Shown one piece after another: positions 15,863-27,171 of a stretch of 64,000 nt of DNA. The notes under the pieces were generated by a model that saw only the letters and a list, made by a program, of their open reading frames with translations, had not been told where the DNA came from and made no database searches. Source of the stretch: Chelativorans sp. ZYF759 (GTDB lineage: Bacteria; Pseudomonadota; Alphaproteobacteria; Rhizobiales; Rhizobiaceae); the NCBI RefSeq assembly GCF_012911015.1, contig NZ_WVVV01000017.1, positions 1-64,000 of the forward strand, given 5' to 3'. How positions within the stretch are numbered: position 1 is the stretch's first letter; each line of letters starts with the position of its first letter. The position numbers and the translations under genes are program-made.

Positions 15863-16327
15863 ATGGAGCGATTTCTCTCAAATGCGGTGAACAAGATCGA
15901 CGCCAAGGGCCGCGTCTCGGTTCCGGCACATTTTCGCTCGGTTCTCGCCAAGAGGGGCTTCGACGAACTCTATGCATTGCGGTGTCTCGATCAGCCGGCT
16001 CTGGATGTCGGCGGCATGGATCTTCTGGAGCGTTACGAGGCGCGGATCGAGGCGGAGGATCCCTTTCAGCAGACGGCAGACGACATGTCCTATTTCATTC
16101 ATGGGGACGGAGCGTTCCTGAAGCTCGATCAGGACGGACGCGTCACGGTCAACGATTTCATCCGCGAGCAGACGGGCATCTCATCGGAGGTGGCTTTCGT
16201 TGGGCGCGGGACATTCTTTCAGATGTGGGAGCCTTCGCGGCTCGCGACGCATGCGCGTCAGGTTCGCGAAAGGTTGTTGCGATTGAGGTCGGTGGGGGAC
16301 AGCCGACGGAGCGAGGACCCGGAATGA
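15863..16327 (+). CDS. mraZ: Transcriptional regulator MraZ
   Basis: MraZ is the DNA-binding repressor encoded first in the division and cell wall cluster; it forms a ring-shaped multimer from double AbrB-like folds. The 154-residue protein begins [20 protein letters not shown], the family hallmark (first repeat), and has the second DKDGRV-like repeat at [19 protein letters not shown] near residue 90. The stop overlaps the rsmH start by 4 bases (ATGA). The phased repeats at 15641-15680 are the likely autoregulatory site. Confidence 0.95.
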   Translation: MERFLSNAVNKIDAKGRVSVPAHFRSVLAKRGFDELYALRCLDQPALDVGGMDLLERYEARIEAEDPFQQTADDMSYFIHGDGAFLKLDQDGRVTVNDFIREQTGISSEVAFVGRGTFFQMWEPSRLATHARQVRERLLRLRSVGDSRRSEDPE

Positions 16328-17343
16328 TGACGGATCCCGGCGCGGAGGATGGCGCCGGTGGCGGACCGATCCGTCACATTCCGGTCCTTCTCCAGGAAGT
16401 GTTGCGTAGCCTCTCCGCTGGTCCAGGTCAGACGATTGTGGACGGCACGTTTGGGGCGGGCGGCTATTCGCGGGCAATTCTGGAGGCAGGGGCGCGTGTC
16501 GTCGCGCTTGACCGCGATCCACGTGCGATCGCTAACGGGCAGCGGATGGTGCACGAATTCGCCGGGCGCCTGCGGCTTGTCGAGAGCGTATTCTCAGAAC
16601 TCGATCAGGCCGTGCATGAACCGGTCGATGCCGTCGTTCTGGATGTTGGCGTCTCCTCAATGCAGCTCGACGAGGCTGAGCGCGGGTTCTCTTTCCGGGC
16701 GGACGGGCCGCTCGACATGCGGATGGCGTCGACAGGGCCGACGGCCGCCGAGATCGTCAACGGGTTCAAGGTCGGTGATCTGGCACGCATCTTCGGCTTC
16801 CTCGGCGAGGAGCGCCAGGCGGGGCGGATCGCACGGATGATCGAGCGCAAGCGCGCTGAACGTCCGTTTCGCACGACGCGCGAACTGGCGGAGGCGGTGG
16901 AGGCTGTCCTGGGGAATAATCCCAAGGTGAAAATTCATCCGGCGACGCGAACCTTCCAGGGGCTGCGTATCTTCGTCAATGACGAGCTGGGCGAACTCGC
17001 CAGGGCGCTTTTTGCCGCCGAGCGCGTGCTCAAACCCGGCGGTCGTCTCGTCGTCGTAAGTTTTCATTCGCTGGAAGACCGCATCGTGAAGCGTTTCATC
17101 GCCGACCGCAGCGAGGCGCCAGCGGGCTCACGCCATCTGCCGGTTCAGGCTGCGCCTGCGCCAACTTTCGAGAAACTCGGTGGCGTCGTGGCCTGCTCGC
17201 ACGAGGAGGCCGAGCGCAATCCGCGTGCGCGATCCGCCAAACTGCGCGCCGCCCGACGCACTGATCGGCCGGCGCGTGCCAGCGACATTTCCATTTTCGG
17301 CCTGCCCGAGCTGCCCTATCCGGCTCGGGCCGAGAAGAGGTAG
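16324..17343 (+). CDS. rsmH: 16S rRNA (cytosine1402-N4)-methyltransferase
   Basis: The 339-residue enzyme transfers a methyl group from S-adenosylmethionine to N4 of C1402 in 16S r[16 protein letters not shown] (about residue 18) and [14 protein letters not shown] (about 40) form the SAM site. [20 protein letters not shown] and PLDMRM, and the C-terminal [14 protein letters not shown] and [16 protein letters not shown], are diagnostic of RsmH (MraW). An open frame continues upstream into mraZ, but the ATG at 16324 overlapping the mraZ stop is the natural start; ATG 16327 is adjacent. Confidence 0.95.
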   Translation: MMTDPGAEDGAGGGPIRHIPVLLQEVLRSLSAGPGQTIVDGTFGAGGYSRAILEAGARVVALDRDPRAIANGQRMVHEFAGRLRLVESVFSELDQAVHEPVDAVVLDVGVSSMQLDEAERGFSFRADGPLDMRMASTGPTAAEIVNGFKVGDLARIFGFLGEERQAGRIARMIERKRAERPFRTTRELAEAVEAVLGNNPKVKIHPATRTFQGLRIFVNDELGELARALFAAERVLKPGGRLVVVSFHSLEDRIVKRFIADRSEAPAGSRHLPVQAAPAPTFEKLGGVVACSHEEAERNPRARSAKLRAARRTDRPARASDISIFGLPELPYPARAEKR

Positions 17344-17349
17344 ACCCGC

Positions 17350-17715
17350 GTGTTTCGAACCACGGACATCGTATTGATCGCGGTAATGATTTCAGCCGCC
17401 GCCTTCACCTACAAGACCAAGCACGACGCTGAAATCCGTTACTCGGAGATCCGCCGGCTTGAGTCCCAGATTCGGGTTCAGGAGAACGCGGTCAACGTCC
17501 TGCGCGCCGACTGGAGCCTGCTCACGCAGCCGTCGCGGCTGCAGCGCCTGGCAGAGCGCTACGAGGAGGATCTGGGCCTGGTGACGGTCGAGCCGCAGCA
17601 GTTCGGCCGTCTCGACCAGATACCGGTGCGCGAGTTTGGCATCGAGGACATTCTCGGTGGCGCCGGCGAAAGTTTCGCCGAGAGCGATACCGCCCAGTCG
17701 AGGACAGTGCGATGA
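17350..17715 (+). CDS. ftsL: Cell division protein FtsL
   Basis: The 121-residue bitopic membrane protein has one N-terminal helix (about residues 5-21) followed by a periplasmic heptad-rich coiled coil (HDAEIRYSEIRRLESQIRVQ) ending in LTQPSRLQRLAERYEEDLGL, the FtsL/FtsB-type signature. It belongs to the FtsQLB complex that activates septal wall synthesis. The start is GTG, six bases after the rsmH stop. Its stop overlaps the ftsI start by 4 bases. The name rests mainly on position and topology, since FtsL sequences are poorly conserved. Confidence 0.88.
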   Translation: MFRTTDIVLIAVMISAAAFTYKTKHDAEIRYSEIRRLESQIRVQENAVNVLRADWSLLTQPSRLQRLAERYEEDLGLVTVEPQQFGRLDQIPVREFGIEDILGGAGESFAESDTAQSRTVR

Positions 17716-19430
17716 TCGGGCGCTGGTTTTCCAGGAAAGGCAGCAAGGGCTGCGAAGAGCAGGCCGCGCCGATTGTCGTCAAGGGCGCGCGCCAGCGCTC
17801 GGCGGGGGATGCGCGGCTGCGCATCGGCATGACCATGGCGGTCTTCTTCGGCATCTATGCCGTGATCGGCGGCCGTCTGGCGTATCTGGGGATGCAGGAG
17901 GTCGAGGCCGGCGGCCCACCTCCCGCCCGCGTGACCGCATCGCGCCCCGACATTGTCGACAGGAATGGCGAAGTCCTGGCGACCGACATCAATACCGCCT
18001 CCCTGTTTGCCGAACCGCGCCGCATCGTGGATGTGGACGAGGCGGTCGAGAAACTGCTCACCGTTCTACCCGATCTCGACGTCGAGATGGCCTATCGCCG
18101 GCTGAGCACCCAGGCGGGCTTCGTTTGGCTACGCCGGCAATTGTCGCCACGCCAGCAGCAGGCGATCATGGATCTGGGCGTTCCGGGCCTCGGTTTCCGC
18201 ACCGAGAAACGGCGCTTCTATCCCGGCGGGCCGACGGCCGCGCACGTGCTCGGTCTCGTCAATGTCGACAATAATGGCATTGCCGGGATGGAGAAGTGGA
18301 TCGACGATCAGGGGCTCGCCGAATTGCGCGCACTGGGTCTCGTGGACGAGGGTAGCCTCGAGCCGGTCCGGTTGTCGCTCGACCTGCGTGTCCAGCACAT
18401 CGTGCGCGACGAACTCGTTCAGGCCATGGAACGCTACGACGCGATCGGGGCGGCGGCAACCGTGGTCAATGCGCGCACCGGCGAGGTCATGGCTATGGTA
18501 TCGCTGCCCGATTACGATCCCAACAATCCGTTCAATGCGCATGAGAAGGATCGGCTCAACCGGATCACGGCCGGCGTCTACGAGATGGGTTCGACCTTCA
18601 AGATCTTCGCGACCGCAATGGCGCTGGATTCCGGTCTCTTCAATCTCAATTCCCGCTTCGATGCCAGCCATCCGATCCGGATTGCCGGCCACTGGGTGCG
18701 CGATTTCCGCGGCCGTGGCCGCGTCCTGACCTTCCCCGAGGTTTTCATCTACTCCTCCAACATCGGCACCGCGCGCATGGCGGATGCCGTGGGAATCGAG
18801 GGTCACCGTGAGTTTCTGGCCCGCCTCGGTCTGCTCGACCGGATGAAGACGGAACTGCCCGAAGTGGCCCGTCCGACGGAGCCGGCCACCTGGCGCAAGA
18901 TCAACTCGATCACCGCCTCCTTCGGTTACGGCGTCTCGACGACGCCGATGCAGACGGCCATCGGCTCGGCCGCGCTGCTCAATGGCGGTAAACTGATCAA
19001 CCCGACCTTCCTTCCGCGTTCGGAAGAAGACGCGATGGCCAATGCCGTGTCGGTGGTCGATCAGTCGACAGTGGACGCCATGCGCTACATGTTCCGCGTG
19101 ACAGTCGAATCCGGCACGGCGACGCGCGCCGAAGTCCCCGGCTACTTCGTCGGCGGCAAGACCGGCACGGCGGAGAAGGTCGAGAACGGTCGCTATGTCA
19201 GCGGCAAACGCTTCAATGGCTTCGTGTCGGCGTTCCCCTCTCAGGATCCGGAATATGTGGTTCTGGTGGTCCTCGACGAGCCGAAACCGGAACGCCCCGG
19301 TATCGGCGCGACGGCCGGCCTCAATACTGCCCCGGTTGGGGGCAATATCATCCGCCGCTCGGCAGCCCTGCTTGGCGTGAAGCCCGATTTCGGCCAAGAC
19401 AGTGGGACATTGCTGGTTTCGCACCAGTGA
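17712..19430 (+). CDS. ftsI: Septal peptidoglycan transpeptidase FtsI (PBP3)
   Basis: This class B penicillin-binding protein of 572 residues cross-links septal peptidoglycan. It has a short cytoplasmic N-terminus, one membrane helix at about 39-58, a dimerisation module (RPDIVDRNGEVLATD) and the transpeptidase domain. The three active-site motifs are present: Ser294-TFK297, SSN at 348-350 and Lys483-TG. It overlaps ftsL by ATGA and is followed by murE after 54 bases. Confidence 0.95.
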   Translation: MIGRWFSRKGSKGCEEQAAPIVVKGARQRSAGDARLRIGMTMAVFFGIYAVIGGRLAYLGMQEVEAGGPPPARVTASRPDIVDRNGEVLATDINTASLFAEPRRIVDVDEAVEKLLTVLPDLDVEMAYRRLSTQAGFVWLRRQLSPRQQQAIMDLGVPGLGFRTEKRRFYPGGPTAAHVLGLVNVDNNGIAGMEKWIDDQGLAELRALGLVDEGSLEPVRLSLDLRVQHIVRDELVQAMERYDAIGAAATVVNARTGEVMAMVSLPDYDPNNPFNAHEKDRLNRITAGVYEMGSTFKIFATAMALDSGLFNLNSRFDASHPIRIAGHWVRDFRGRGRVLTFPEVFIYSSNIGTARMADAVGIEGHREFLARLGLLDRMKTELPEVARPTEPATWRKINSITASFGYGVSTTPMQTAIGSAALLNGGKLINPTFLPRSEEDAMANAVSVVDQSTVDAMRYMFRVTVESGTATRAEVPGYFVGGKTGTAEKVENGRYVSGKRFNGFVSAFPSQDPEYVVLVVLDEPKPERPGIGATAGLNTAPVGGNIIRRSAALLGVKPDFGQDSGTLLVSHQ

Positions 19431-19484
19431 TTCTGCCGTGCCACCAAAGAAGGGCAGCCATTCGTTGCTGATGACCGGACAATC

Positions 19485-20939
19485 ATGAAGCTTGAGGCCT
19501 TAGCGCCAGTACTGCCGCTTGCCGATGCCCGCCGCGGCGAGATTGAGATCACCGGCATTGCCTCGGATTCGCGGCGGGTCGAGAAAGGTTTCCTGTTCGC
19601 TGCCCTGAAGGGGAGCAAAGATGATGGGTCGCGCTATCTGGGTGACGCCATTGCCCGGGGCGCGGCTGCAGTGATCGTCGCGCGCGGCGGCAGTCACGGC
19701 GGAGCGAGCGTGCCGCTGATCGAGGTCGATGATCCACGGCTGGCCCTCGCGCAGGTTTCCGCTCTCTACCACGGCCGCCAGCCGGAGACGATGGTCGCGG
19801 TGACGGGTACCAGTGGCAAGACGTCGGTCGCTTCCTTCGCGCGGCAGATCTGGGCGCACGCAGGCCTTGCGGCAGCCAGTATCGGGACGACGGGCGTGAC
19901 AGCGCCGGGACGGGTCGAATACGGCTCTCTCACGACGCCTGATCCAGTCGCGCTGCACGCGCTCCTGGCAGAACTCTCCGAAGCCGGCGTCACGCATGCG
20001 GCCATGGAAGCCTCGAGCCACGGTCTAGATCAGCGCCGACTGGACGGGGTGCGACTGGCTGCCGGCGGCTTCACCAATCTCGGCCACGACCACATGGACT
20101 ACCATGCCTCGCTGGAGGAGTATCATGCCGCCAAGATGAGGCTGTTCGATACGCTGCTTCCAGCAGGCGCGCCGGCAGTGATCTTTGCCGACGACGAATG
20201 GTCCGACCGCACGATCGCGGTAGCCGCCGCCGCCGGCCTCGATGTGCGAACAGTCGGCCGCAAGGGCGATTTCCTTCAACTGAAGCGGGTCGAACACGAA
20301 CGTTACCGCCAGCGCGCGGAGATCGTGGCCGAGGGGCGTATCCACGAGGTCGAGGTGCCGCTGGCCGGTGGCTTCCAGCTTTCCAACGCCCTTGTCGCGG
20401 CCGGTCTCGCGATCTCGACAGGCCTGTCGCCTGATGTGGCTCTGGCTGCGCTGAAACATCTGGAAGGCGCGTCGGGAAGGCTGGAACTGGTCGGGACGGC
20501 CCCGAATGGCGCGCCAGCCTACGTCGATTACGCCCACAAGCCCGAAGCGCTGGAAAACGTGCTGACCTCCGTGCGGCCCTTCACCACCGGCAGGGTGGTG
20601 GTGGTCTTCGGATGCGGCGGCGATCGGGACCGGCTGAAGCGACCGATTATGGGGGAGATCGCCTCCAGGCTTGCCGACGTGGTGATCGTGACCGATGACA
20701 ACCCACGCTCCGAGGAACCCGCCTCGATCCGCGCGGCGATCATGGCCGCGGCGACCGGCGGCTTGGAAATCGGCGACCGGCGGGAGGCGATCCGCCATGC
20801 TGTGGGCCTGCTGCAGCCCGGCGATACACTGATTGTCGCGGGCAAGGGCCACGAGGAAGGCCAGACCATCGGCGAAGAGACGCTGCCCTTTTCCGATCAT
20901 CAGGAGGTCAGGGCGGCGCTTTCGGGAGCATCCGCATGA
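19485..20939 (+). CDS. murE: UDP-MurNAc-L-Ala-D-Glu:meso-diaminopimelate ligase
   Basis: This 484-residue Mur ligase adds the third stem residue in the cytoplasm. The ATP loop [13 protein letters not shown] lies near 108. [15 protein letters not shown] and [10 protein letters not shown] are family landmarks. DNPRSEEP near 408 is the recognition motif that selects meso-diaminopimelate instead of lysine, as expected for a Gram-negative. The stop overlaps the murF start by 4 bases. Confidence 0.96.
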   Translation: MKLEALAPVLPLADARRGEIEITGIASDSRRVEKGFLFAALKGSKDDGSRYLGDAIARGAAAVIVARGGSHGGASVPLIEVDDPRLALAQVSALYHGRQPETMVAVTGTSGKTSVASFARQIWAHAGLAAASIGTTGVTAPGRVEYGSLTTPDPVALHALLAELSEAGVTHAAMEASSHGLDQRRLDGVRLAAGGFTNLGHDHMDYHASLEEYHAAKMRLFDTLLPAGAPAVIFADDEWSDRTIAVAAAAGLDVRTVGRKGDFLQLKRVEHERYRQRAEIVAEGRIHEVEVPLAGGFQLSNALVAAGLAISTGLSPDVALAALKHLEGASGRLELVGTAPNGAPAYVDYAHKPEALENVLTSVRPFTTGRVVVVFGCGGDRDRLKRPIMGEIASRLADVVIVTDDNPRSEEPASIRAAIMAAATGGLEIGDRREAIRHAVGLLQPGDTLIVAGKGHEEGQTIGEETLPFSDHQEVRAALSGASA

Positions 20940-22378
20940 CGCCGCTCTGGACGAGCCAGGCGCTCGTGGCGGCGGTCTCAGGACGCCCCGTCGGGAAGAT
21001 GCCGGAAGGTGTCTCCGGCATCTCAATCGATAGTCGAACTTTGAAGCCAGGCGATGCCTTCTTCGCCATCAAGGGCGAGAAATTCGACGGACATGATTTC
21101 GCGACCGCCGCAATAAAGGCGGGAGCTGGCGTGCTGGTGGTGGCCGAAGGGCGGCTGCCCGCGCTCGGGCGCATCAATGTGCCGATGATCGTCGTGCCGG
21201 ACGTGCTGGCGGCGCTCCAGAAGGCAGCCGTTGCGGCTCGTGCGCGGACACGGGCACGCATCATCGCCGTGACGGGGTCGGCTGGAAAGACGACGACCAA
21301 GGACATGCTGCGCGAGGTATTGTCGGCAGCTGGCACCGTGCATGCGGCCGACCGTTCCTTCAACAATCATTGGGGCGTACCGCTGACGCTCGCCCGCATG
21401 CCGGCCGACTGCGACTACGCGGTGTTCGAGATCGGCATGAACCATGCCGGCGAAATCCGGCCGCTGTCGCAATATGTGCGTCCTCACATCGCGATCGTGA
21501 CCATGATCGCCGCAGCCCATCTCGGCCATTTCGCCAGCCTCGAAGAGATCGCGATGGCCAAGGCGGAGATATTCGAAGGCGTGGAGAAGGGCGGTCACGC
21601 GCTGATCAACCGCGACGACAAGCGCTGGCGCCTGCTTGAAAAGGCAGCCCGGGAGACCGGCGTCGAGCATGTCTGGGGTTTCGGGCAGAACGGTAGAGCG
21701 ACCTTCCGGCTGATGGAATGGCAGCAGGGCAGCGAGGATTCGACGGTAAAAGTGCGGCTTGCGGGCGAGGAACACACGGCGCGCATAGGGCTTCCCGGAC
21801 GCCATATCGTGCAGAACGCGCTGGCAGTGATGGGCGCAGCCTATTTGGCCGGTGCCGACATGTCCAAAATCATGATTGCGCTGTCGGCTGTGCGGGCGGG
21901 CGAGGGCAGGGGCCGGCGTCACCGACTGGCGCATCCCAAGGGAACGTTCACGCTGATCGACGAAAGCTACAACGCCAATCCGGCTTCGATGAAGGCGGCA
22001 GTCGATCTGCTCGACGCGACCACGGTTGGCGAGGGCGGCCGCCGCATCGCGGTTCTGGGCGACATGCTGGAACTCGGCATCCACTCGCAGAAGCTCCATG
22101 CCGAACTCGCCCAGCTGATCGCGGGATCGCAGATCGATCTGGTTCTTCTGGCCGGCGAGGAGATGCGCGCATTGGCCGAGGCCGCACCAGAAGGGCGCGA
22201 GGTCCGCCACTTCGTCAGCCTTGGCGATCTCGAACAGGCACTCAACCAGGCAGTCGGGCCCGGCGACGCCGTGATGATCAAATCATCCAACGGTATCGGC
22301 TTTTCAAAGCTTGTCGCGGCGATGCTGAAGTTCTATCCGGAAGCCAAATCCGCAACGCGGGGCGCCAAGGCGCAATAA
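20936..22378 (+). CDS. murF: UDP-MurNAc-tripeptide:D-Ala-D-Ala ligase
   Basis: This 480-residue Mur ligase attaches D-Ala-D-Ala to complete the pentapeptide precursor. Visible landmarks are [20 protein letters not shown] in the uridine-binding domain, the ATP loop [13 protein letters not shown] near 116, the [11 protein letters not shown] segment, and [11 protein letters not shown] of the C-terminal domain near 342. It overlaps murE by ATGA; mraY begins 25 bases downstream. Confidence 0.96.
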   Translation: MTPLWTSQALVAAVSGRPVGKMPEGVSGISIDSRTLKPGDAFFAIKGEKFDGHDFATAAIKAGAGVLVVAEGRLPALGRINVPMIVVPDVLAALQKAAVAARARTRARIIAVTGSAGKTTTKDMLREVLSAAGTVHAADRSFNNHWGVPLTLARMPADCDYAVFEIGMNHAGEIRPLSQYVRPHIAIVTMIAAAHLGHFASLEEIAMAKAEIFEGVEKGGHALINRDDKRWRLLEKAARETGVEHVWGFGQNGRATFRLMEWQQGSEDSTVKVRLAGEEHTARIGLPGRHIVQNALAVMGAAYLAGADMSKIMIALSAVRAGEGRGRRHRLAHPKGTFTLIDESYNANPASMKAAVDLLDATTVGEGGRRIAVLGDMLELGIHSQKLHAELAQLIAGSQIDLVLLAGEEMRALAEAAPEGREVRHFVSLGDLEQALNQAVGPGDAVMIKSSNGIGFSKLVAAMLKFYPEAKSATRGAKAQ

Positions 22379-22403
22379 GAAGTAGGGTCGGGGGACAGGT
22401 TCC

Positions 22404-23486
22404 ATGATGCTGATGCTTGTTGGACTGGCCGACCAGTTTTCGGTGTTCAACGTCTTTCGCTACATTACATTCCGTTCTGGTGCAGCACTGATCACGTCCG
22501 CGCTGATCGTCTTCATGTTCGGGCCGATGATCATCAATTCGTTGCGTGTGCGCCAGGGCAAGGGCCAGCCCATTCGCGCGGACGGCCCGCAGACCCATTT
22601 CAAGAAAGCCGGCACCCCCACCATGGGTGGGCTGATGCTGATGACGGGTATCCTGGGCTCGACGCTGCTGTGGGCCAATCTCAGCAGCACGCTGGTCTGG
22701 GTCGTGCTTATGGTCACGGTGTGCTTCGGCGCCATCGGTTTCTATGACGACTACATGAAAGTGACGAAGCAGTCGCATATGGGCATTTCCGGGAAGGTGA
22801 GGCTGGGGCTTGAGTTCCTCGTTGCAGGCATTGCCTCCTATCTCATCATGCAGACAGGCCCGCAGCCATTCTCCTCGTCGCTGACCTTTCCGTTCTTCAA
22901 GGATTTCCTGATAAATCTTGGCATCTTCTTCGTGCCTTTCGCGGCCTTCGTGATGGTGGGGGCGGCCAATGCGGTGAATCTGACCGACGGGCTCGACGGC
23001 CTGGCCATCGTGCCGGTGATGGTAGCGGCGGGGGCCTTCGCGGTGATTGCATACCTCGCCGGCAATGTCGTCTTCGCGGATTATCTTCAGGTCCACCACA
23101 CGCCGGGCACGGGAGAACTCTCCGTGGTGCTGGCGGCGGTGATCGGGGCAGGGCTCGGCTTTCTCTGGTTCAACGCGCCGCCGGCTGCGATCTTCATGGG
23201 CGACACGGGCTCGCTCGCCATGGGCGGATTGATCGGCGCGATCGCGGTCGCCGCCAAGCACGAGATCGTTCTGGCCATCATCGGCGGACTGTTCGTGGTG
23301 GAGGCGCTGTCGGTCATCATCCAGGTGGGCTGGTTCAAGCTGACCGGCAAGCGCGTATTTCTCATGGCGCCGATCCACCACCATTTCGAGAAAATCGGCT
23401 GGACGGAAAGCCAGATCGTGATCCGCTTCTGGATCATTGCCGTCATCCTGGCGCTGATCGGCCTGTCCACGCTCAAGCTGCGATAG
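22404..23486 (+). CDS. mraY: Phospho-N-acetylmuramoyl-pentapeptide transferase
   Basis: This 360-residue integral membrane enzyme with about ten helices makes lipid I from UDP-MurNAc-pentapeptide and undecaprenyl phosphate. Key catalytic segments are GFYDDYMKV (the DD pair near 113), [13 protein letters not shown] near 192, [12 protein letters not shown] near 265 and the histidine-rich HHHFEK near 325. The position between murF and murD is standard. Confidence 0.97.
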   Translation: MMLMLVGLADQFSVFNVFRYITFRSGAALITSALIVFMFGPMIINSLRVRQGKGQPIRADGPQTHFKKAGTPTMGGLMLMTGILGSTLLWANLSSTLVWVVLMVTVCFGAIGFYDDYMKVTKQSHMGISGKVRLGLEFLVAGIASYLIMQTGPQPFSSSLTFPFFKDFLINLGIFFVPFAAFVMVGAANAVNLTDGLDGLAIVPVMVAAGAFAVIAYLAGNVVFADYLQVHHTPGTGELSVVLAAVIGAGLGFLWFNAPPAAIFMGDTGSLAMGGLIGAIAVAAKHEIVLAIIGGLFVVEALSVIIQVGWFKLTGKRVFLMAPIHHHFEKIGWTESQIVIRFWIIAVILALIGLSTLKLR

Positions 23487-23492
23487 GGCATC

Positions 23493-24893
23493 ATGATTCC
23501 CGCCAAGTGTTTTGCCGGCAAGCAGGTGGCCCTGTTCGGCCTGGGCGGATCGGGCGTGGCGACAGCCGAAGCCTTGATGGCCGGGGGGGCAAATGTCGCG
23601 GCCTGGGACGATAATCCGGAAACGCGCGAGCGGGCTTCTGACAGCGGCATTGACCTGGTCGACCTGCGCTCCGCGGACTGGTCGGGCTTTGCCTGCCTTG
23701 TCCTGTCGCCCGGCGTGCCGCTCACCCATCCCCAGCCGCATTGGTGCGTCGAGCTTGCGCGTCAAGCCAAGGTCGAGATCGTCGGCGACATCGAACTCTT
23801 CGCACGCGAAAGACGGGCAGTGGCGCCCGGCTCGCCCTTCATCGCCATCACCGGCACCAACGGCAAGTCGACCACCACGGCGCTGATCGCGCATGTGATC
23901 GCGGCATCGGGGCGGGATGCGCAGATGGGCGGCAATATCGGACGCGCCGTACTGACACTCAAACCGCCAGCGACCGACCGCTATCATGTGGTGGAATGCT
24001 CCTCCTACCAGATCGACTTGTCGCCGACGCTCGATCCCTCGGTCGGCATCCTCCTGAACCTGACGCCCGACCACATCGACCGTCACGGAACCTTCGCCCG
24101 ATACGCGGCCGTGAAGGAAAGGCTGGTTGCCGGCAGCCGGACGGCGATTGTCGCGGTGGATGACGAGCACTGTGCGGCGATCGCCGACCGGGCCGAAATT
24201 CATGGGCAGAAAGTGATCCGGATTTCGACCGGCCGGGTCCTGCCCGACGGCTACTTCCTCCAGGAAACAGCATTAATGCGCGCCGAGAACGGGCATCTGC
24301 GGCAAGTGGCCGATCTTGCCGGCATGGCGACCCTGCGCGGACGCCACAACGCGCAGAACGCGCTCGCCGCTGTCGCTGCGCTTGAGGCAGCGGGACTTGA
24401 ATCGTGGGAGATTGATGCCGGGCTGCGCAGTTTCCCCGGGCTGGCGCACCGCATGGAGTTGGTGGGGCGGCGCGACAAGGTTCTCTTCGTCAATGATTCC
24501 AAGGCCACCAACGCCGAGGCGGCCGCGCCGGCTCTTTCTACCTACGACCGCATCTACTGGATCGTGGGCGGGCTTGCGAAGGAGGGCGGTATCGACTCGC
24601 TGCAGCCGCTTTTCGGGCGCATCGCCAAGGCCTATCTCATCGGCGAGGCGGCCCCGGCCTTCGCCGCAGTCCTCGGCGCAACCATTCCTTATGAGATTTC
24701 CGGCACGATTCGCTCAGCTGTGGAAAACGCCGCGGCTGATTCGGCCCGTGACGATTCGCCCGAAGCGGTGGTGCTTCTCTCTCCTGCCTGCGCGAGTTTC
24801 GACCAGTTCAGGAATTTCGAAGTGCGGGGAGACGCGTTCCGTCAGGCTGTGATGGAACTGGATGACGTGGAAGCGATTGGAGAGACAGACTGA
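23493..24893 (+). CDS. murD: UDP-MurNAc-L-alanine:D-glutamate ligase
   Basis: This 466-residue Mur ligase adds D-glutamate to UDP-MurNAc-L-Ala. [17 protein letters not shown] forms the N-terminal Rossmann-like site, [14 protein letters not shown] near 122 the ATP loop, [12 protein letters not shown] the metal region, and [17 protein letters not shown] near 332 the C-terminal domain motif. It starts six bases after mraY, and its stop shares one base with the ftsW start. Confidence 0.96.
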   Translation: MIPAKCFAGKQVALFGLGGSGVATAEALMAGGANVAAWDDNPETRERASDSGIDLVDLRSADWSGFACLVLSPGVPLTHPQPHWCVELARQAKVEIVGDIELFARERRAVAPGSPFIAITGTNGKSTTTALIAHVIAASGRDAQMGGNIGRAVLTLKPPATDRYHVVECSSYQIDLSPTLDPSVGILLNLTPDHIDRHGTFARYAAVKERLVAGSRTAIVAVDDEHCAAIADRAEIHGQKVIRISTGRVLPDGYFLQETALMRAENGHLRQVADLAGMATLRGRHNAQNALAAVAALEAAGLESWEIDAGLRSFPGLAHRMELVGRRDKVLFVNDSKATNAEAAAPALSTYDRIYWIVGGLAKEGGIDSLQPLFGRIAKAYLIGEAAPAFAAVLGATIPYEISGTIRSAVENAAADSARDDSPEAVVLLSPACASFDQFRNFEVRGDAFRQAVMELDDVEAIGETD

Positions 24894-26044
24894 TGGTTAG
24901 CCGCGTTGATCGCAGTCCGATGGCGAACTGGTGGTGGACGGTCGACCGCTGGTTCCTGGCCGCCTTCCTATGCCTCATGGGGCTTGGAGCGGTCCTTTCA
25001 TTCGCCGCGAGTCCCGCGGTTGCCGAGCGCATCGGCCTCGACAGCTTCCATTTTGTGATCCGCCAACTCGTATTCATGATACCGGCGGTGCTGGTCCTGA
25101 TCGGCGTGTCGTTCCTAGACCGCCGCAACGTTCGGCGTCTGGCGCTGGCGATGCTGATCGTCGCCCTGGCAATGATGGTGGCGGTGCTGTTTGTCGGCGC
25201 CGAGATCAAGGGCGCGCGGCGCTGGCTATATCTCTTCGGCGTATCCCTGCAGCCTTCCGAATATCTGAAACCCGCTTTCGTGGTGATCTCCGCCTGGCTT
25301 TTTGCCGAAAAGGCCCGCAACCCCGATATTCCGGGCAATCTTCTGGCCCTGCTTCTGCTGGCGGCGGTGCTCGCGCTTCTCGTGGCGCAGCCCGATCTCG
25401 GCCAGACGCTGCTGGTAACGGCGACCTGGGGCGCGATGTTCTTCATGGCGGGCATGCCCTGGCTGTGGATCATGCTCATCGGCGGCATCGCTCTTGGCGG
25501 TGCGGCCATGGCCTATACGGTATTCCCGCACGTGGCCGGCCGTATCGACCGCTTCATCACCGGCGAAGGCGATACCTATCAGGTCGACATGGGCCGCGAG
25601 GCGTTTGTGCGCGGCGGCTGGTTCGGTCAGGGACCGGGCGAAGGCTCCGTCAAGCGTATCCTGCCTGACAGCCACACAGACTTCATCTTCGCGGTCGCCG
25701 GCGAAGAATTCGGTCTGGTTGCCTGCATGATCATTCTCGGCCTCTTCGCCTTCATTGTCCTGCGCGGGCTCAACGCGTCCCTGCGCGAGCGGGACGACTT
25801 CACCCGCTATTCGGTGGCGGGACTGGTGGTGCTCTTTGGCCTACAGGCAATCATCAATATGGGCGTGAACGTGCAGCTCCTGCCGGCGAAGGGCATGACG
25901 CTGCCCTTCATCTCCTATGGTGGTTCCTCGCTCATCGCCATGGCGATCTCGATGGGCATGGTGCTGGCGCTGACGAGGGTACGGCCCGACAGGCTGAGCC
26001 GGGCAACTTTTGCCGATGCCCACCTGCCTGCCGCCGCGCGCTAG
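24893..26044 (+). CDS. ftsW: Septal peptidoglycan polymerase FtsW (SEDS family)
   Basis: This 383-residue polytopic membrane protein with about ten helices is the glycosyltransferase partner of FtsI. SEDS marks include [28 protein letters not shown] near 103, [12 protein letters not shown] near 164, [32 protein letters not shown] near 243 and [14 protein letters not shown] near 340. ATG 24893 overlaps the murD stop by one base; murG follows after 2 bases. Confidence 0.95.
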   Translation: MVSRVDRSPMANWWWTVDRWFLAAFLCLMGLGAVLSFAASPAVAERIGLDSFHFVIRQLVFMIPAVLVLIGVSFLDRRNVRRLALAMLIVALAMMVAVLFVGAEIKGARRWLYLFGVSLQPSEYLKPAFVVISAWLFAEKARNPDIPGNLLALLLLAAVLALLVAQPDLGQTLLVTATWGAMFFMAGMPWLWIMLIGGIALGGAAMAYTVFPHVAGRIDRFITGEGDTYQVDMGREAFVRGGWFGQGPGEGSVKRILPDSHTDFIFAVAGEEFGLVACMIILGLFAFIVLRGLNASLRERDDFTRYSVAGLVVLFGLQAIINMGVNVQLLPAKGMTLPFISYGGSSLIAMAISMGMVLALTRVRPDRLSRATFADAHLPAAAR

Positions 26045-26046
26045 CC

Positions 26047-27171
26047 ATGGCCAAGGGCAAGATCCTGCTTTCGGCTGGTGGCACCGGCGGGCACCTCTTT
26101 CCCGCGGAGGCACTGGCGCATGAGCTCAAGGCAAGGGGCTGGGAGCCGCATCTGGCCACCGACAGCCGGGCCGAGCGCTTCGCAGGCGACTTTCCCGCCG
26201 CAGACATCCATCCGATTCGGTCGGCTACTGTTGGGTCGAGGAACCCGATCGCCATGGTGCGCGCCTTTATGGCCTTGTGGACCGGCTTTCGCCAGGCCTC
26301 GGCGCTGATCGCGCGGCTGCAGCCGAAGGCCGTCGTGGGATTTGGCGGCTACCCGACCTTGCCGCCGGTCTTCGCGGCGAGCCGGCGCGGCGTGCCGACG
26401 ATCATTCACGAGCAGAACGCCGTGATGGGACGTGCCAACAAGGCGCTTGCAGCGCGGGTGAGCGCCATCGCCGGCGGCTTCCTGGAGGCCAGCGGGCCGC
26501 TGGCCGGCAAGATCGTGCAGACGGGCAATCCGGTTCGCCCCGCGGTGATCGAATCGGCCGCAACACCCTATGCGCCAGCCTCGCCCGACGGCCCGTTCCG
26601 GCTGCTCGTGTTCGGCGGCAGCCAGGGCGCACAGTTCTTCTCGCAGGCGATCCCCGATGCCGTCGCCCGACTGCCGAAGCATCTCCGCGACCGGCTGCGC
26701 ATCGTCCAGCAGGCCCGCGCGGAAGACGAAGCTTCGGTCCGCGATGCCTATCGCGAACTCGGCGTGGAAGCTTCCGTGGCGCCCTTTTTTACCGATCTGG
26801 CACGGCGCATGGCGGACGCACATCTGGTGATTTCGCGCTCGGGCGCTTCCACCGTTTCCGAAATCGCGGTGATCGGGCGGCCGGCCATTCTCGTTCCGTT
26901 TCCCCATGCGCTCGACCATGACCAGGCTGCGAACGCGGCGGCGCTGGCGGCGCAGGGCGGGGCGGAAGTCTATCCCCAATCCGAGCTTTCGGCGGAGCGC
27001 CTGTCCGAACTGATCGGCACGATGGCGGCATCGCCCGAGCGGCTGTCACAGATGGCGGCGGCTGCGCGCGCAACGGGCCGGCCACATGCCGCCGCCTTGC
27101 TTGCCGATCTCGTGGAAGCTATTGCCAGCGGCCAAACAGTCATCGAATTCGCCAAAGGAGCCGCCCCATGA
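26047..27171 (+). CDS. murG: Lipid II synthase: UDP-GlcNAc transferase MurG
   Basis: This 374-residue GT-B glycosyltransferase adds GlcNAc to lipid I on the inner membrane surface. The N-terminal glycine loop [19 protein letters not shown] (residues 9-27), [16 protein letters not shown] near 99, [28 protein letters not shown] near 197 and [35 protein letters not shown] near 262 are all diagnostic. It overlaps murC by 4 bases. Confidence 0.96.
   Translation: MAKGKILLSAGGTGGHLFPAEALAHELKARGWEPHLATDSRAERFAGDFPAADIHPIRSATVGSRNPIAMVRAFMALWTGFRQASALIARLQPKAVVGFGGYPTLPPVFAASRRGVPTIIHEQNAVMGRANKALAARVSAIAGGFLEASGPLAGKIVQTGNPVRPAVIESAATPYAPASPDGPFRLLVFGGSQGAQFFSQAIPDAVARLPKHLRDRLRIVQQARAEDEASVRDAYRELGVEASVAPFFTDLARRMADAHLVISRSGASTVSEIAVIGRPAILVPFPHALDHDQAANAAALAAQGGAEVYPQSELSAERLSELIGTMAASPERLSQMAAAARATGRPHAAALLADLVEAIASGQTVIEFAKGAAP

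Noticed and set aside
15664-16323. Long upstream extension of rsmH
   Set aside because: It runs through mraZ in another frame; the RsmH family start and the ATGA overlap with mraZ set the beginning at 16324.
22278-24203. 641-residue open frame antisense to mraY and murD
   Set aside because: Composition (His/Arg/Asp/Gln rich) is that of a codon-bias shadow of the GC-rich genes on the other strand; no recognisable domain.
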